Shown piece after piece: positions 1 through 8,456 of a stretch of DNA of 64,000 nucleotides (positions are counted from its first letter, which is position 1; every line of letters starts with the position of its first letter). Position numbers and translations under genes: made by a program. The stretch lies in the NCBI RefSeq assembly GCF_009765825.1, contig NZ_LMUR01000015.1, positions 590,798 through 654,797 of the forward strand. Reading direction: 5' to 3'. The notes beneath the pieces are model-generated. The model was not told the DNA's origin. It searched no databases and saw only the letters and a list, made by a program, of their open reading frames with translations. This stretch comes from Granulicella sp. L60 (lineage in GTDB: Bacteria > Acidobacteriota > Terriglobia > Terriglobales > Acidobacteriaceae).

Positions 1-1
1 G

Positions 2-1216
2 CACGCAGAAATCGTCGACTGGATCGTCCGCGAATCCGGAAGCACGATCGCCAAAGCAGAAATCGAGTGGCAGTTCGTCTACTCGGTGACTATCGAAGCT
101 GCATCCTTCCCCCACCGCGCGTCGGGAAAGATTCTTCCGCTCGATGAGGCTGGCAAGGAAAGCCGTGTCTACCGCTCTCCACTTGGGGTCATTGGTGTCA
201 TCAGCCCATGGAACTTCCCAATGTACCTGTCGCACCGCTCAGTCGGACCAGCGCTCGCACTGGGGAACGCGGTTGTTCTGAAGCCGGCCGAAGACACCCC
301 CATCACTGGCGGCCTCCTTCTTGCGAAGATCTACGAGGAGGCAGGCCTTCCTCCCGGTCTACTAAACGTTGTGATCGGCCCGATTGATGAGGTTGGCGAT
401 GCATTCTCTCTTCATCCAATACCAAGACTCATCTCCTTCACTGGATCGACACGGGTGGGACGACATATCGGTCAACTGGCTATGACCGGTCCATCATTGA
501 AGAGAGTTGCGCTTGAACTTGGCGGCAATGCCCCTTGCGTCATCCTTGACGACGCCGATCTCGATGTAGCTGTTCGTGCCACGGTCATTGGGCGATTCCT
601 GCATCAAGGACAAATCTGCATGAGTACCAATCGGATCATCGTCGATGCGAAGTTGCACGACGAGTTCGTCGACCGGTTTACTGCCCATGTCAAACAGCTT
701 AAGTATGGCGATCCCAAGGATCCGGAAGTGGCGATTGGTCCTGTCATTAACCAAAAGCAGTTGAAGGCGCATTTGGCACATATCGCCTCAGCGCGATCCG
801 AAGGGGCGACGCAATTGCTGGGTGGAGACCCTCAGGGTCAGGTAGTACCTCCTCACGTCTTCGTGGGTGTCAGGAATGACATGACCATCGCAAAGGAAGA
901 GATGTTCGGGCCGATCGCTCCGATCATCAAAGCGAATGGAGAGGCCGATGCTTTGAGGTTGGCGAACGAGACTGAGTATGGCCTGTCGAGTGCAGTATTT
1001 ACTCGGGATCGCGAACGTGGCGTGCAGTTTGCCCGAAAGCTCGAGGCAGGCATGACTCATGTCAACGATCACAGTGTGGATGACACATCGACCGGTCCGT
1101 TTGGTGGTGAGAAGAACAGCGGGCTGGGACGGTTCGGTGGTGACTGGATCATCCAGGAGTTCACAAAGGAGCATTGGATTACCGTCAGGCATGAGCCAGC
1201 CGTCTATCCGTTCTAG
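2..1216 (+). CDS. NAD(P)-dependent aldehyde dehydrogenase, 5' truncated by window edge
   Basis: The frame is open from base 2, so the true start lies before the window and the GTG at 86 is not the start. The product is an ALDH-superfamily enzyme oxidising an aldehyde to its acid. Visible motifs are the substrate/cofactor segment SPWNFP, the K-P-A-E coenzyme-binding stretch, the catalytic glutamate in ELGGN, the nucleophilic cysteine in GQICMS, and EEMFGP near the C-terminus. The closest group by eye is the benzaldehyde/salicylaldehyde dehydrogenase type, but the substrate cannot be read from sequence. A hairpin follows the stop codon. Confidence 0.93.
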   Translation, partial: HAEIVDWIVRESGSTIAKAEIEWQFVYSVTIEAASFPHRASGKILPLDEAGKESRVYRSPLGVIGVISPWNFPMYLSHRSVGPALALGNAVVLKPAEDTPITGGLLLAKIYEEAGLPPGLLNVVIGPIDEVGDAFSLHPIPRLISFTGSTRVGRHIGQLAMTGPSLKRVALELGGNAPCVILDDADLDVAVRATVIGRFLHQGQICMSTNRIIVDAKLHDEFVDRFTAHVKQLKYGDPKDPEVAIGPVINQKQLKAHLAHIASARSEGATQLLGGDPQGQVVPPHVFVGVRNDMTIAKEEMFGPIAPIIKANGEADALRLANETEYGLSSAVFTRDRERGVQFARKLEAGMTHVNDHSVDDTSTGPFGGEKNSGLGRFGGDWIIQEFTKEHWITVRHEPAVYPF

Positions 1217-1232
1217 AAGTTGGCAGGAGCGG

Positions 1233-1256
1233 TGAGTCTCCAAAATCGGAGACTCA
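1233..1256 (+). terminator. Hairpin terminator after aldehyde dehydrogenase
   Basis: A perfect 9-bp stem, TGAGTCTCC at 1233-1241 pairing with GGAGACTCA at 1248-1256, with a 6-base loop. It starts 16 bases after the stop codon. The downstream T-tract is weak. Confidence 0.6.
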
Positions 1257-1312
1257 TCGGTCCGTCTTAGCGAAAGCGGTGTGGCGTAGATTAAACAGAT
1301 TGCGAATCTGCG

Positions 1313-2527
1313 TTAAGTGTGGGATTGCATGCGAGGGCGTAGCACAGCGGTCAAAAGCAACATGAATACTCCCACACCGACAAGACTAAGTGTCGGCACC
1401 CGGAACGAACCGGTACGGTCACGTAGGATACCAACCAGAATAGGACCGGTGGCCGCGATGAGATACCCAAAGGTCAGTGTGAAGGCGTTCCACACATCAG
1501 TCTCCTGCACGGTATCTGTGTTATCCAATGGCAATGTCATTCCGAGCGTAAATCCTCCGGCCTGACCGAAGGCAATAAGTGAGACCCACAGGTAAGGGGC
1601 AGATAGAGGGGCTAACGCCAAGCCTGCCAGCCCGATGCAGCAAAGAATGCTCGCCCCAGCAAGCCATCCGCGCCTATCTCGCGAGCGACTCAGAATTCCA
1701 AAGACTGGATTCCCAAGCAGGGAAGCGACTGCGAACGTCGCGAGGATCAGATCGGCCTTTACGTCCGAATACCCCAATTCCCGATAGATGGTAACGGTCC
1801 ATGCCAGGAAGGCGTAAAACAACAGATTGTTCACACCAAAGAAGATGGTGATGGCCCACGCGATTCCCTTGTTTAACGGCAAAGGGACGTCATTTGCAAC
1901 CGCTGTAGTAGCCCCATTCCGACCGGCCGTGCGTACCTTCACCATCGACCAAAATAAAATGGCCCCGACACCGAGGAGCGACCATATGCCAGTGGCAAAG
2001 CGCCAACCGTCAGGGCGATTCCCGGCTAGCGGGTTCGTCAAAGCGGCTGCTGCGACACTTCCTACAGCGAGAGCTGTCGCGTACACGCCCATGACAAGGG
2101 CCAAACGCGTAGGAAATTGTGCCTTGATAAAGCCGCCGATGAGCGTTCCTGCGATGGCGATTCCGGCGCCTACCCCTGCAGTAGAGATCATGAGCGAGGG
2201 GACGGTCTGTGCGAAGGCTCTCAGCCCAATGGAGGCAAGGAGAAGGAGGAGCGCGAGCAGCATGACGCGATCTCGCCCAAAGCGTCGAGCCAGCCATGGG
2301 GTGGGAAGAGCCAGCAGACCCATGAGCACATCCGGTATCGATGTAAGAAGCGCAGCGGTCCCATGAGACAGTCGAAATGCTTCTCGAATTGAAGGAAGTG
2401 CCGGGCCGATAGAAACGAGTCCTGGTCTGAGATCTATGGCGACAAAGATAATCGCAGTGATTGCAAGGCCTGCCGGAATGACGGCGGACTTGCTGGGTGA
2501 AGCTACTTTGTTGACAGGCTCTTCCAT
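1313..2527 (-). CDS. MFS transporter, CynX/NimT-like
   Basis: A 404-residue inner-membrane protein with about 12 hydrophobic segments, the usual length for the major facilitator superfamily. The opening segment, with IDLRPGLVSIGPALP, and the loop ARRFGRDRVM between helices 2 and 3 match the cyanate/nitroimidazole-type (CynX/NimT) subfamily of MFS exporters. The substrate is not predictable from sequence. It is convergent with the aldehyde dehydrogenase and has no operon partner. The start chosen is the ATG at 2527; the next in-frame ATG lies beyond the hydrophobic start. Confidence 0.88.
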   Translation of the reverse strand: MEEPVNKVASPSKSAVIPAGLAITAIIFVAIDLRPGLVSIGPALPSIREAFRLSHGTAALLTSIPDVLMGLLALPTPWLARRFGRDRVMLLALLLLLASIGLRAFAQTVPSLMISTAGVGAGIAIAGTLIGGFIKAQFPTRLALVMGVYATALAVGSVAAAALTNPLAGNRPDGWRFATGIWSLLGVGAILFWSMVKVRTAGRNGATTAVANDVPLPLNKGIAWAITIFFGVNNLLFYAFLAWTVTIYRELGYSDVKADLILATFAVASLLGNPVFGILSRSRDRRGWLAGASILCCIGLAGLALAPLSAPYLWVSLIAFGQAGGFTLGMTLPLDNTDTVQETDVWNAFTLTFGYLIAATGPILVGILRDRTGSFRVPTLSLVGVGVFMLLLTAVLRPRMQSHT

Positions 2528-3225
2528 GGGCTATCTAGTAATTCATCTTCGAAGTGGTCATTGGAAATCTCGCCGTCACAGTCTGCAAACGGCTCCGGCG
2601 CACCTTGGATTCCAAAGAGTCTCGGAGCAGTCGAAGAGATCGTGTTTCAGTTTAATGAGACGACCTCGAAAACTTCTGGCCGAATCGTGGAGATTTCCTG
2701 AAGATGCGGGGGCAGAGTCTTCGGGAACAACGCTAGAAGACGATTCACATACGGAAACCCATCGAAACCGCAAAATAAGGTTCAGCACCGTTTGTGGGAT
2801 GGATGGGGACTTCAACGGCAGGTCCAATTTCGACGATCTTCAAAGGCGCGTTGAGCAGGGAAAATGGCAGGAATTGCCTGACGCCGAAGCGTGTATTACG
2901 CTGTGGGGTCGATTGGTGTGAATTCTTGTACTGGGGATTGTGTAGCGCAAGTTGCGGTGGCAGGCTTTGCGCGAATCCCACTTGAGCTGAGCAAAGAGCA
3001 TACGAATATGACGACCAATGAGGCGGACCCTGTATCCAGCCTGTTACGAAACCGCCGATCGCCATTCTGCCGGCCCGATGCTGACGAGGAGCCGACTTGT
3101 CGCTACTGATCTGGTGTCACTGAGCGCATTGGTGATAATGCGCTCAGTGAAGAACCGTTGGAAAGATCGGTTTTCGTCGGTAGCGATTCGGTTGGGACGT
3201 CGTCTTGTGATAAAACCAGTCATCT
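2528..3225. other. Intergenic, 0.7 kb, no convincing gene
   Basis: Open frames here (plus strand near 2436-2921, minus strand 2745-3065) are low in hydrophobic periodicity and match no family I know. The minus-strand frame ending at 2745 finishes in a beta-strand-like tail (YFAVSMGFR), which could be the decayed end of an outer-membrane protein. The stretch precedes the defence-like ATPase and may contain its promoter. Confidence 0.4.
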
Positions 3226-4590
3226 ATGCAAAACAAAATTCGCAGCTTCGCGATAGAGGGTCTCTACGGTAAGTTCGACGTGAAGATTCCAATGATTGAT
3301 AACCGCATCATCATCGTGGGTGCGAACGGTCTCGGAAAGAGCACATGTATTAACGCCTTCTATTATTTGCTCTCCCGGCAGTGGTCTCGGCTCGCCGAGC
3401 TAGACTTTGAGCGGGTGGTAATTGAGAGCTCCCTCGAGAGCGTTGCTTTGACGAAAGCAGACGTGGAAACGTTCACTCTGGCCGACGAACCCGGGAGGGT
3501 ACCTCATAACGTTCTTCAACGTGCCCTGCATCTGGATCCGAGAAGTTTGGAAGAATTTCTGGAATCGGGCCCGTCGGAGATCGGGCGATTCCGAGAATTG
3601 CTGAACTATCCGAACTCTGTCCTTCGAGAGATTCAATCAGCCCTGCGTGGTAGTTTGCGGCGAAATGGCGCCCTTGAGAAGGCCGCAGAGGTGATTCGAG
3701 AGCTCGTTTCCGAGAATCAGATACTTTACCTACCTACATATCGACGCATTGAAAAGGATCTGAAGGCTCTTGTCGATCGAGAAGAGACCCGTAGAAACCG
3801 CATCGACGCAGAATTTATACGCAAGCTGGGCTTCAGGACTGACGTCTACGCAGAACTGGTCGAATTTGGCATGGAGGACGTCAAGATCCGCCTATCTGAA
3901 ACTCTATCCGCGCTGAACGACAATAACAGAAAAGAGTTTAATGCTTTGGCTGGCAGCTACCTTCGGGACGTAATCAAAGGCGAGGGACAGACTTATTCTG
4001 CGGAGGAAATCTCGAGTTTAACCGGCGAGGAGGTTACAAGGATTCTACGTCGAGTTGAAGAGAACACTCTTAGCTGGCAAGAGAAGGCACTTCTGACACA
4101 GGCCCTTGATCGCCTTAGAAGCCAGTCACCGAAGGATTCGGACTCGTATGTGGCGCATTTTCTTACAAAGTTGGTCCGTTCTGCCGAGAATCTGGCCAGA
4201 CGCGAAAAGCCTGTTACTGATTTTGTGAGGACTTGCAACTCCTATCTCGACGGGAAGGAGCTTGTATACGACGAACTCAGCTACCGCGTCTTTGTACGAG
4301 AAACAGGGACTGACGGACGGGAGATCGATTTGCCATTTCTTTCATCTGGCGAGAAGCAGGTCGTTTCATTATTTGCACACCTCTATCTGAGTGAGCGGAA
4401 ATACTTGATAGTCATAGATGAACCGGAACTGTCGCTTTCGGTTACATGGCAAAAGACATTTCTGCCAGATATCTGGGCATCAGGAAACTGCACGTATATG
4501 GCAGCCGTCACTCACTCCCCGTTCATCTTCGATAATGACTTTGAAAAATACACGTTCGACATGAAAGACGGTATGCGACGCAATGGGTAA
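3226..4590 (+). CDS. ABC-type ATPase of a PARIS-like defence pair (AriA-like)
   Basis: A 454-residue SMC/RecF-type ATPase. The Walker A motif GANGLGKST is at residues 32-40, an ABC-like signature LSSGEKQ at about 370, Walker B YLIVIDEPE at about 392-400, and a switch histidine in THSPF at about 430. The middle is charged and helical, as expected for an inserted coiled-coil. The next gene overlaps it by 8 bp and encodes a DUF4435 protein. ATPase plus DUF4435 in this order is the arrangement of PARIS (AriA/AriB), in which the ATPase senses a phage anti-restriction protein and releases the toxic nuclease. Assignment rests on architecture and motifs; an OLD-like or other overcoming-lysogenisation ATPase is the alternative. 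Confidence 0.78.
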   Translation: MQNKIRSFAIEGLYGKFDVKIPMIDNRIIIVGANGLGKSTCINAFYYLLSRQWSRLAELDFERVVIESSLESVALTKADVETFTLADEPGRVPHNVLQRALHLDPRSLEEFLESGPSEIGRFRELLNYPNSVLREIQSALRGSLRRNGALEKAAEVIRELVSENQILYLPTYRRIEKDLKALVDREETRRNRIDAEFIRKLGFRTDVYAELVEFGMEDVKIRLSETLSALNDNNRKEFNALAGSYLRDVIKGEGQTYSAEEISSLTGEEVTRILRRVEENTLSWQEKALLTQALDRLRSQSPKDSDSYVAHFLTKLVRSAENLARREKPVTDFVRTCNSYLDGKELVYDELSYRVFVRETGTDGREIDLPFLSSGEKQVVSLFAHLYLSERKYLIVIDEPELSLSVTWQKTFLPDIWASGNCTYMAAVTHSPFIFDNDFEKYTFDMKDGMRRNG

Positions 4591-5533
4591 TTTTCTAGAC
4601 GACCTCAAAACTGCTCGGTACGCTCCTGTAGCAATCAGACAGAGATTTCGGATCGAGTACGACGAAGCTAGAGAAGACGCTTATGCGTTTTTCGAATCTA
4701 CAGACGACGGAACGTTTTACCGGAAGCAAATATTCCAATACTTGCCTTCAGCTGGCCGACTCAGAATCTACTATTGTGGGAACAAGCGCTCGGTTTGGTA
4801 TCACTATGAGTTTGCGGAGCAGGAACGCAAGCTCAAAAATACCCTCTTCTTTGTAGATAAGGATCTGGATGATTTTACCGGACACGCTTTGCCGTGTCGC
4901 TCACGAGTCTTTGTGACAGACCTTTATGCTGTCGAGAATTATCTGTGCACAGAAGAAACGTTGACTTCAGTCCTAGAAGAATTGATATTCCTACCCGATG
5001 AGCAAAATCGCCATAGCCGAATCTTGAAAGAGTTCACAGACGGATTCAATGACATCGCGTCTCAGCTGCGGCCTCTATTCGCAGAAATAATACTTCTCCG
5101 GCAGCTGAACGCAAACATCTCGTTCAGTGATTTCGGTGATAGTCTTTCACCATGTTTCGAAATGGTTGAGCTGAAGCCGGGCCCCGTTTCGGATTGGGAC
5201 AAGATTTTTCGCACGCGCTGTAAATATGACCCCTCCAGTCTGTCTTCTGCTGATATTCGGGAAAAAGCCGATTGGCTGGCCGAAAAGCCCCACCACGAAT
5301 GGATGAGGGGGAAGTTCGCTTTGTGGTTCTTCTTGCGGTTCGTCGGGGAGCTCTGGGGTAGTCTCGTTGGAGAGCTAATCAACGATCGTAAGAAAATAAA
5401 GAAAACCGTTGATATGCAGTCCGACAACGTATTTTTGATTATGCAAGGTAGACACCCACTACCGAGAGGTCTGGAGCAATTCATTACAAATAATATTTGT
5501 CAGGATCAGAACAGCATGTCCGTTCAATTCTGA
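4583..5533 (+). CDS. DUF4435/TOPRIM-like protein of a PARIS-like pair (AriB-like)
   Basis: A 316-residue protein whose N-terminal part matches the DUF4435 pattern: FFESTDDGTFYRK at 36-48 (equivalent of EGxxDxxFY, with Glu38 as candidate metal ligand), FFVDKDLDDF at 89-98 (the DxD element) and DLYAVENYL at 113-121 (the xxIENYL signature). In PARIS the partner AriB is a TOPRIM-fold nuclease that cleaves a host tRNA when set free by AriA. The ATG lies inside the end of the ATPase gene, which suggests translational coupling. The C-terminal 190 residues are family-specific with no recognisable motif. Confidence 0.78.
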   Translation: MGNFLDDLKTARYAPVAIRQRFRIEYDEAREDAYAFFESTDDGTFYRKQIFQYLPSAGRLRIYYCGNKRSVWYHYEFAEQERKLKNTLFFVDKDLDDFTGHALPCRSRVFVTDLYAVENYLCTEETLTSVLEELIFLPDEQNRHSRILKEFTDGFNDIASQLRPLFAEIILLRQLNANISFSDFGDSLSPCFEMVELKPGPVSDWDKIFRTRCKYDPSSLSSADIREKADWLAEKPHHEWMRGKFALWFFLRFVGELWGSLVGELINDRKKIKKTVDMQSDNVFLIMQGRHPLPRGLEQFITNNICQDQNSMSVQF

Positions 5534-5859
5534 TGAGTCATAGTCCTCAGGAATGTCATCGGATTTTTCATGGAAAGATGACGACAGGGAGCGCTTATCG
5601 AACGCGCGGAAGCGCCATCTGTGGATCAGTCACGATAAACGTTAGTACAAACGCCGTTCTTGGAAGTAATCGGATACGTTCGATCGTTGGTGAGTGAGTG
5701 TATTGACCTGGAGTCGTCTAATGACGACGCTCTCCCACCTGTCTTGGACGACGCCGATAGTAGTACTGCGAGAATTTCTTCGCCAACTTTCCATATGATG
5801 ATTAATCGAGCTCAATCTGCGCGACAGCATCGCGGAACGAAGACAATTGTTCAGTGTGA
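5534..5859. other. Intergenic between PARIS-like pair and HNH gene
   Basis: Only short overlapping frames with no family resemblance are present. No clear hairpin follows the DUF4435 gene. Confidence 0.35.
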
Positions 5860-6618
5860 ATGGGATATATGCCAGTGCCACAATCATGCATTTTTTGCGA
5901 CAATAGCGCCTGCAGCTGCGAGCATCTTTGGCCGCAGTGGATACTTGATAGGAAAAGTTTCGGCTCTTTCCGTTTGAAACGTCCAGGAGCGCTGGAGGTT
6001 ATCCTTAGCAACATTGAGTTAACCGTTAAATCGGTGTGTGAGAAATGCAATAACGGCTGGATGAGAGCACCGGAGGGAGATGCCAACCCTCTCCTTGAGC
6101 AGATGTTCGACGATAAGCCACTTGCGTTGGACCTTAACCAGCAGCGGACTATCGCCACTTGGATCACCAAGATGGCATTCCTCTTCGACTCGAAGAAGGG
6201 CCGCAATGCGCCCAACGTGTTCTACGAGGAGAACCAGGGCACGGCATTCAATGAGCATCTGCTGACACCGCAATTCACTCTGATCTGGATTGGGAGGCTT
6301 GACGAGGAACATCGGTCGGCAGACGGAGCAGGTTTCACATTGTTGTCGAAAGAGGAGCGCATTGGAGAAGGAACATCGCTGACCCTCGCAAACGAGCATT
6401 TCGTCCCAGATCGCCAGCATCCGTCTGAAGGTGACACCGACGGCTCCTACTGAACTCGACATTGCGCCGAAACCCGGCAATTGGGACAGCCAGCAATACG
6501 AATTTGGCCCCCTCCAATTCCATTCACGAACGGTGGACCTGATGGCTATTTCTACTTGATGAATCGTTGGAGACAGGGAGATGAAGTCACCAGGATTACG
6601 AAAGATAGTATTGGGTGA
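5860..6618 (+). pseudogene. HNH-type zinc-finger protein with two compensating frameshifts
   Basis: Frame 1 opens with a CxxC pair (CIFC), then EHLWPQW and CEKCNNGW, the pattern of HNH-like proteins with a CxxC-EHxxPxW-CxxCNNGWM core. Frame 1 stops at 6453. Between about 6385 and 6490 family-like sequence lies in frame 2 (SIRLKV, then IAPKPGNWDS). From about 6500 it returns to frame 1 (RIWPPP, then GYFYLMNRWRQGDEVT) and ends at the TGA at 6616-6618, one base from the end of the convergent gene. Two small indels of opposite sign explain this. The gene is therefore broken, or the assembly has two errors. It would be a nuclease-like accessory of the defence island. Confidence 0.65.
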
Positions 6619-6619
6619 C

Positions 6620-7444
6620 TTAAAGAATCTTAAAGGTTTTAAGTTCACAGTAGCGCTCCGCCAAAGCTTTTGAATCCGTGGTGTGCTCAGGAACGAACCC
6701 GATCATTTTGTTTGTTTGGAGCATGGAGATGAATGTCAGGATATCGACCGCGCCGATCGTCTTGTAGAAATTGAGCGGCCGCCCGTAATCCGAGTCCCGG
6801 TAAGCGCCGTGAAGAACCCCGTGTCGATTGGTTTTGTCCAGCAACGGATAGAGAGCCGAATTTTCGAAAAAGTATTTCGTGAGGAAATCAAGAGCCCCTG
6901 TAAGCATGTCGTCGATCTCTTTTGTATTTCCAATCTTCCGAGCCCAGGCATCTTCTTTCGCATTCGTTATCAGTTCAATGAAAACAGCCTTAACCGAGCC
7001 TTCATGCCTTAGGTTCTTTGTCCGCGCCAACTCACGTCCCGCTCCCTCAATAACCGGCATCAGTCCGGCCACAGCCACATGATGAAGGCCGGAAAAGTGC
7101 GCAGCTATCGATTCCGCAATAGTTCTCTTGTATAGATCTACAACGGGTATCTGCGCATACATGTTGATAGCCATCGACGCTAGCCGGTCGGGAGTATAGA
7201 AGAACCCCAATACCCGCTCGATCTCGAATTCTTCGAATTGACCATTCGCATTGTTGATCTCGCGTGAAACGATATCCAACCGGCCTTGGTTGCCGTAAGG
7301 AGGCATAAACCAGCCGACGGAACGCATCGCTCTGACTATATCGTCGTAACGGCCCACCTTTTTATGGACTGTGTATTCCAATCGTAGAATCTCCCTTGAT
7401 TTACTGATCTGCGTCGATGCGTACATTATCGCCGCCGCGTCCAT
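6620..7444 (-). CDS. Uncharacterised protein with HEPN-like R-x4-H motif
   Basis: A 274-residue soluble, mostly helical protein. I do not recognise a named family. Near the C-terminus is NRHGVLHG (Arg207 and His212), followed by a Y/G-rich turn and a hydrophobic helix, which resembles the R-x4-6-H catalytic signature of HEPN ribonucleases found in abortive-infection proteins (inference from motif only). It lies tail-to-tail with the HNH pseudogene, with 1 base between the stop codons, next to the PARIS-like pair, so a defence role is plausible but unproven. Confidence 0.6.
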   Translation of the reverse strand: MDAAAIMYASTQISKSREILRLEYTVHKKVGRYDDIVRAMRSVGWFMPPYGNQGRLDIVSREINNANGQFEEFEIERVLGFFYTPDRLASMAINMYAQIPVVDLYKRTIAESIAAHFSGLHHVAVAGLMPVIEGAGRELARTKNLRHEGSVKAVFIELITNAKEDAWARKIGNTKEIDDMLTGALDFLTKYFFENSALYPLLDKTNRHGVLHGAYRDSDYGRPLNFYKTIGAVDILTFISMLQTNKMIGFVPEHTTDSKALAERYCELKTFKIL

Positions 7445-7523
7445 TGAGAAGCTGATTGCTTCCGACGAGCGGACTTCATGTTACTGATTCTCTCAGGCGG
7501 CAGAGAACAGCTCAGCGCTTCAC

Positions 7524-7745
7524 CTAGCGCAAGGTAGCCCTACGTTTCCCTGGAGGCTTTGAACCGATCCGGTTTTCTTTTGCGGTCGTCATATTGGACG
7601 AGGAGAGATCGTGCGCCTCTTGGAAGGCTTTGACGATATGCTCACCCAGATCAATCGTGCCGTCGCCAAACCATGCCTGCACGCCGTGGTTGAGTACCGC
7701 CATGCCTATCTGTGCCGCCAGATTCGCCTGCGGAGCTGTCAAGCC
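7524..7745 (-). pseudogene. TetR-family regulator, C-terminal remnant
   Basis: Minus-strand translation gives about 75 residues, AQIGMAVLNHGVQAWF onwards, resembling the C-terminal ligand-domain helices of TetR-type repressors. The N-terminal HTH is absent. Upstream of about 7745 the reading frame runs into sequence belonging to the oxidoreductase remnant on the other strand. The 5' half of the gene was lost together with the divergent promoter. Confidence 0.55.
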
Positions 7746-8352
7746 GCGCTCGCACGGCGGCCGCGCTGCCGATGGCGGTCGAGGCAGCAGCACGCAGCAT
7801 CGATCTGCTTCCGCTGACTGCAGGCCAAACCCTTATGGTTGACGGCGGTGAAACCATGACGAGATTCGCTGCCGTTCAAATCGCATTGTTGCGCGGCGCG
7901 CATGTCATCGCCTCGGCGGGTGAGACGTTTGCGGATCGCCTGCGTGAACTCGGAGCGAAGGTGACGCCGTACAGCGAAGGAATGGTTGAGCGTGTTCGCG
8001 AACACGCAGGCGGCGCGCCTGACTTTGCGCTCCATACGGCTCAGGTCAAAGGCACCCTGCCCGATCTGGTCAGAATCGTGGATGGCGATCCCAAACGTGT
8101 ATTCAGCTTTGCCGATCAGGACGAAGAAGGCATCGGCGTCCGCACCGCGTGGAAGGAGCAGGGCACCAATGGCCTACGCTACGACGTGCTTGTGCAGTAT
8201 GCGCAGCTTGCCGCTAAGGTCGCTTTTCGATTCCCATCGCTCGAACGTTTGCTTTGGAAGATCGGCGTGAGGCAGCAGAAATCAGCATGAGCAAAAGGGC
8301 ACATGGCAAGCTCGTGCTGCTGCTCGAAGCTTCCAGTGCTGGAAAGCGATAG
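7746..8352 (+). pseudogene. NADPH:quinone-reductase-like (MDR) oxidoreductase remnant
   Basis: The fragment begins at the Rossmann domain (ALPMAVEAAARSIDLLPL, then an AGQTLMVDGG loop and VQIALLRGAHVIASAG) of a zinc-independent MDR oxidoreductase. The N-terminal catalytic domain of about 120 residues is missing. The open frame ends at 8290, but family-like sequence continues in another frame from about 8215 (RFSIPIARTFALED, then RAHGKLVLLLE) to the TAG at 8350-8352, so the remnant also carries a frameshift. A strong hairpin follows. It lost its 5' end in the same deletion as the neighbouring tetR remnant. Confidence 0.72.
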
Positions 8353-8365
8353 GGCCTAAACGCGA

Positions 8366-8397
8366 AGGCGGCTCCCAGCTTCTTGAGGGAGCCGCCT
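8366..8397. terminator. Strong hairpin after oxidoreductase remnant
   Basis: A perfect 11-bp stem, AGGCGGCTCCC (8366-8376) with GGGAGCCGCCT (8387-8397), and a 10-base loop. It lies between the end of the plus-strand remnant and the end of the minus-strand reductase gene, so it may act in both directions. Confidence 0.65.
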
Positions 8398-8456
8398 GAT
8401 GCATCTTGCGTAAGAGTTGGTAACGGGAAACGCCCCGTTTGTTAGGCTGCTAACAA

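Noticed and set aside
788..1243. Antisense frames within the aldehyde dehydrogenase
   Set aside because: Shadows of a strongly conserved gene.
2436..2921. 161-residue plus-strand frame
   Set aside because: Overlaps the MFS transporter start and has no family-like pattern.
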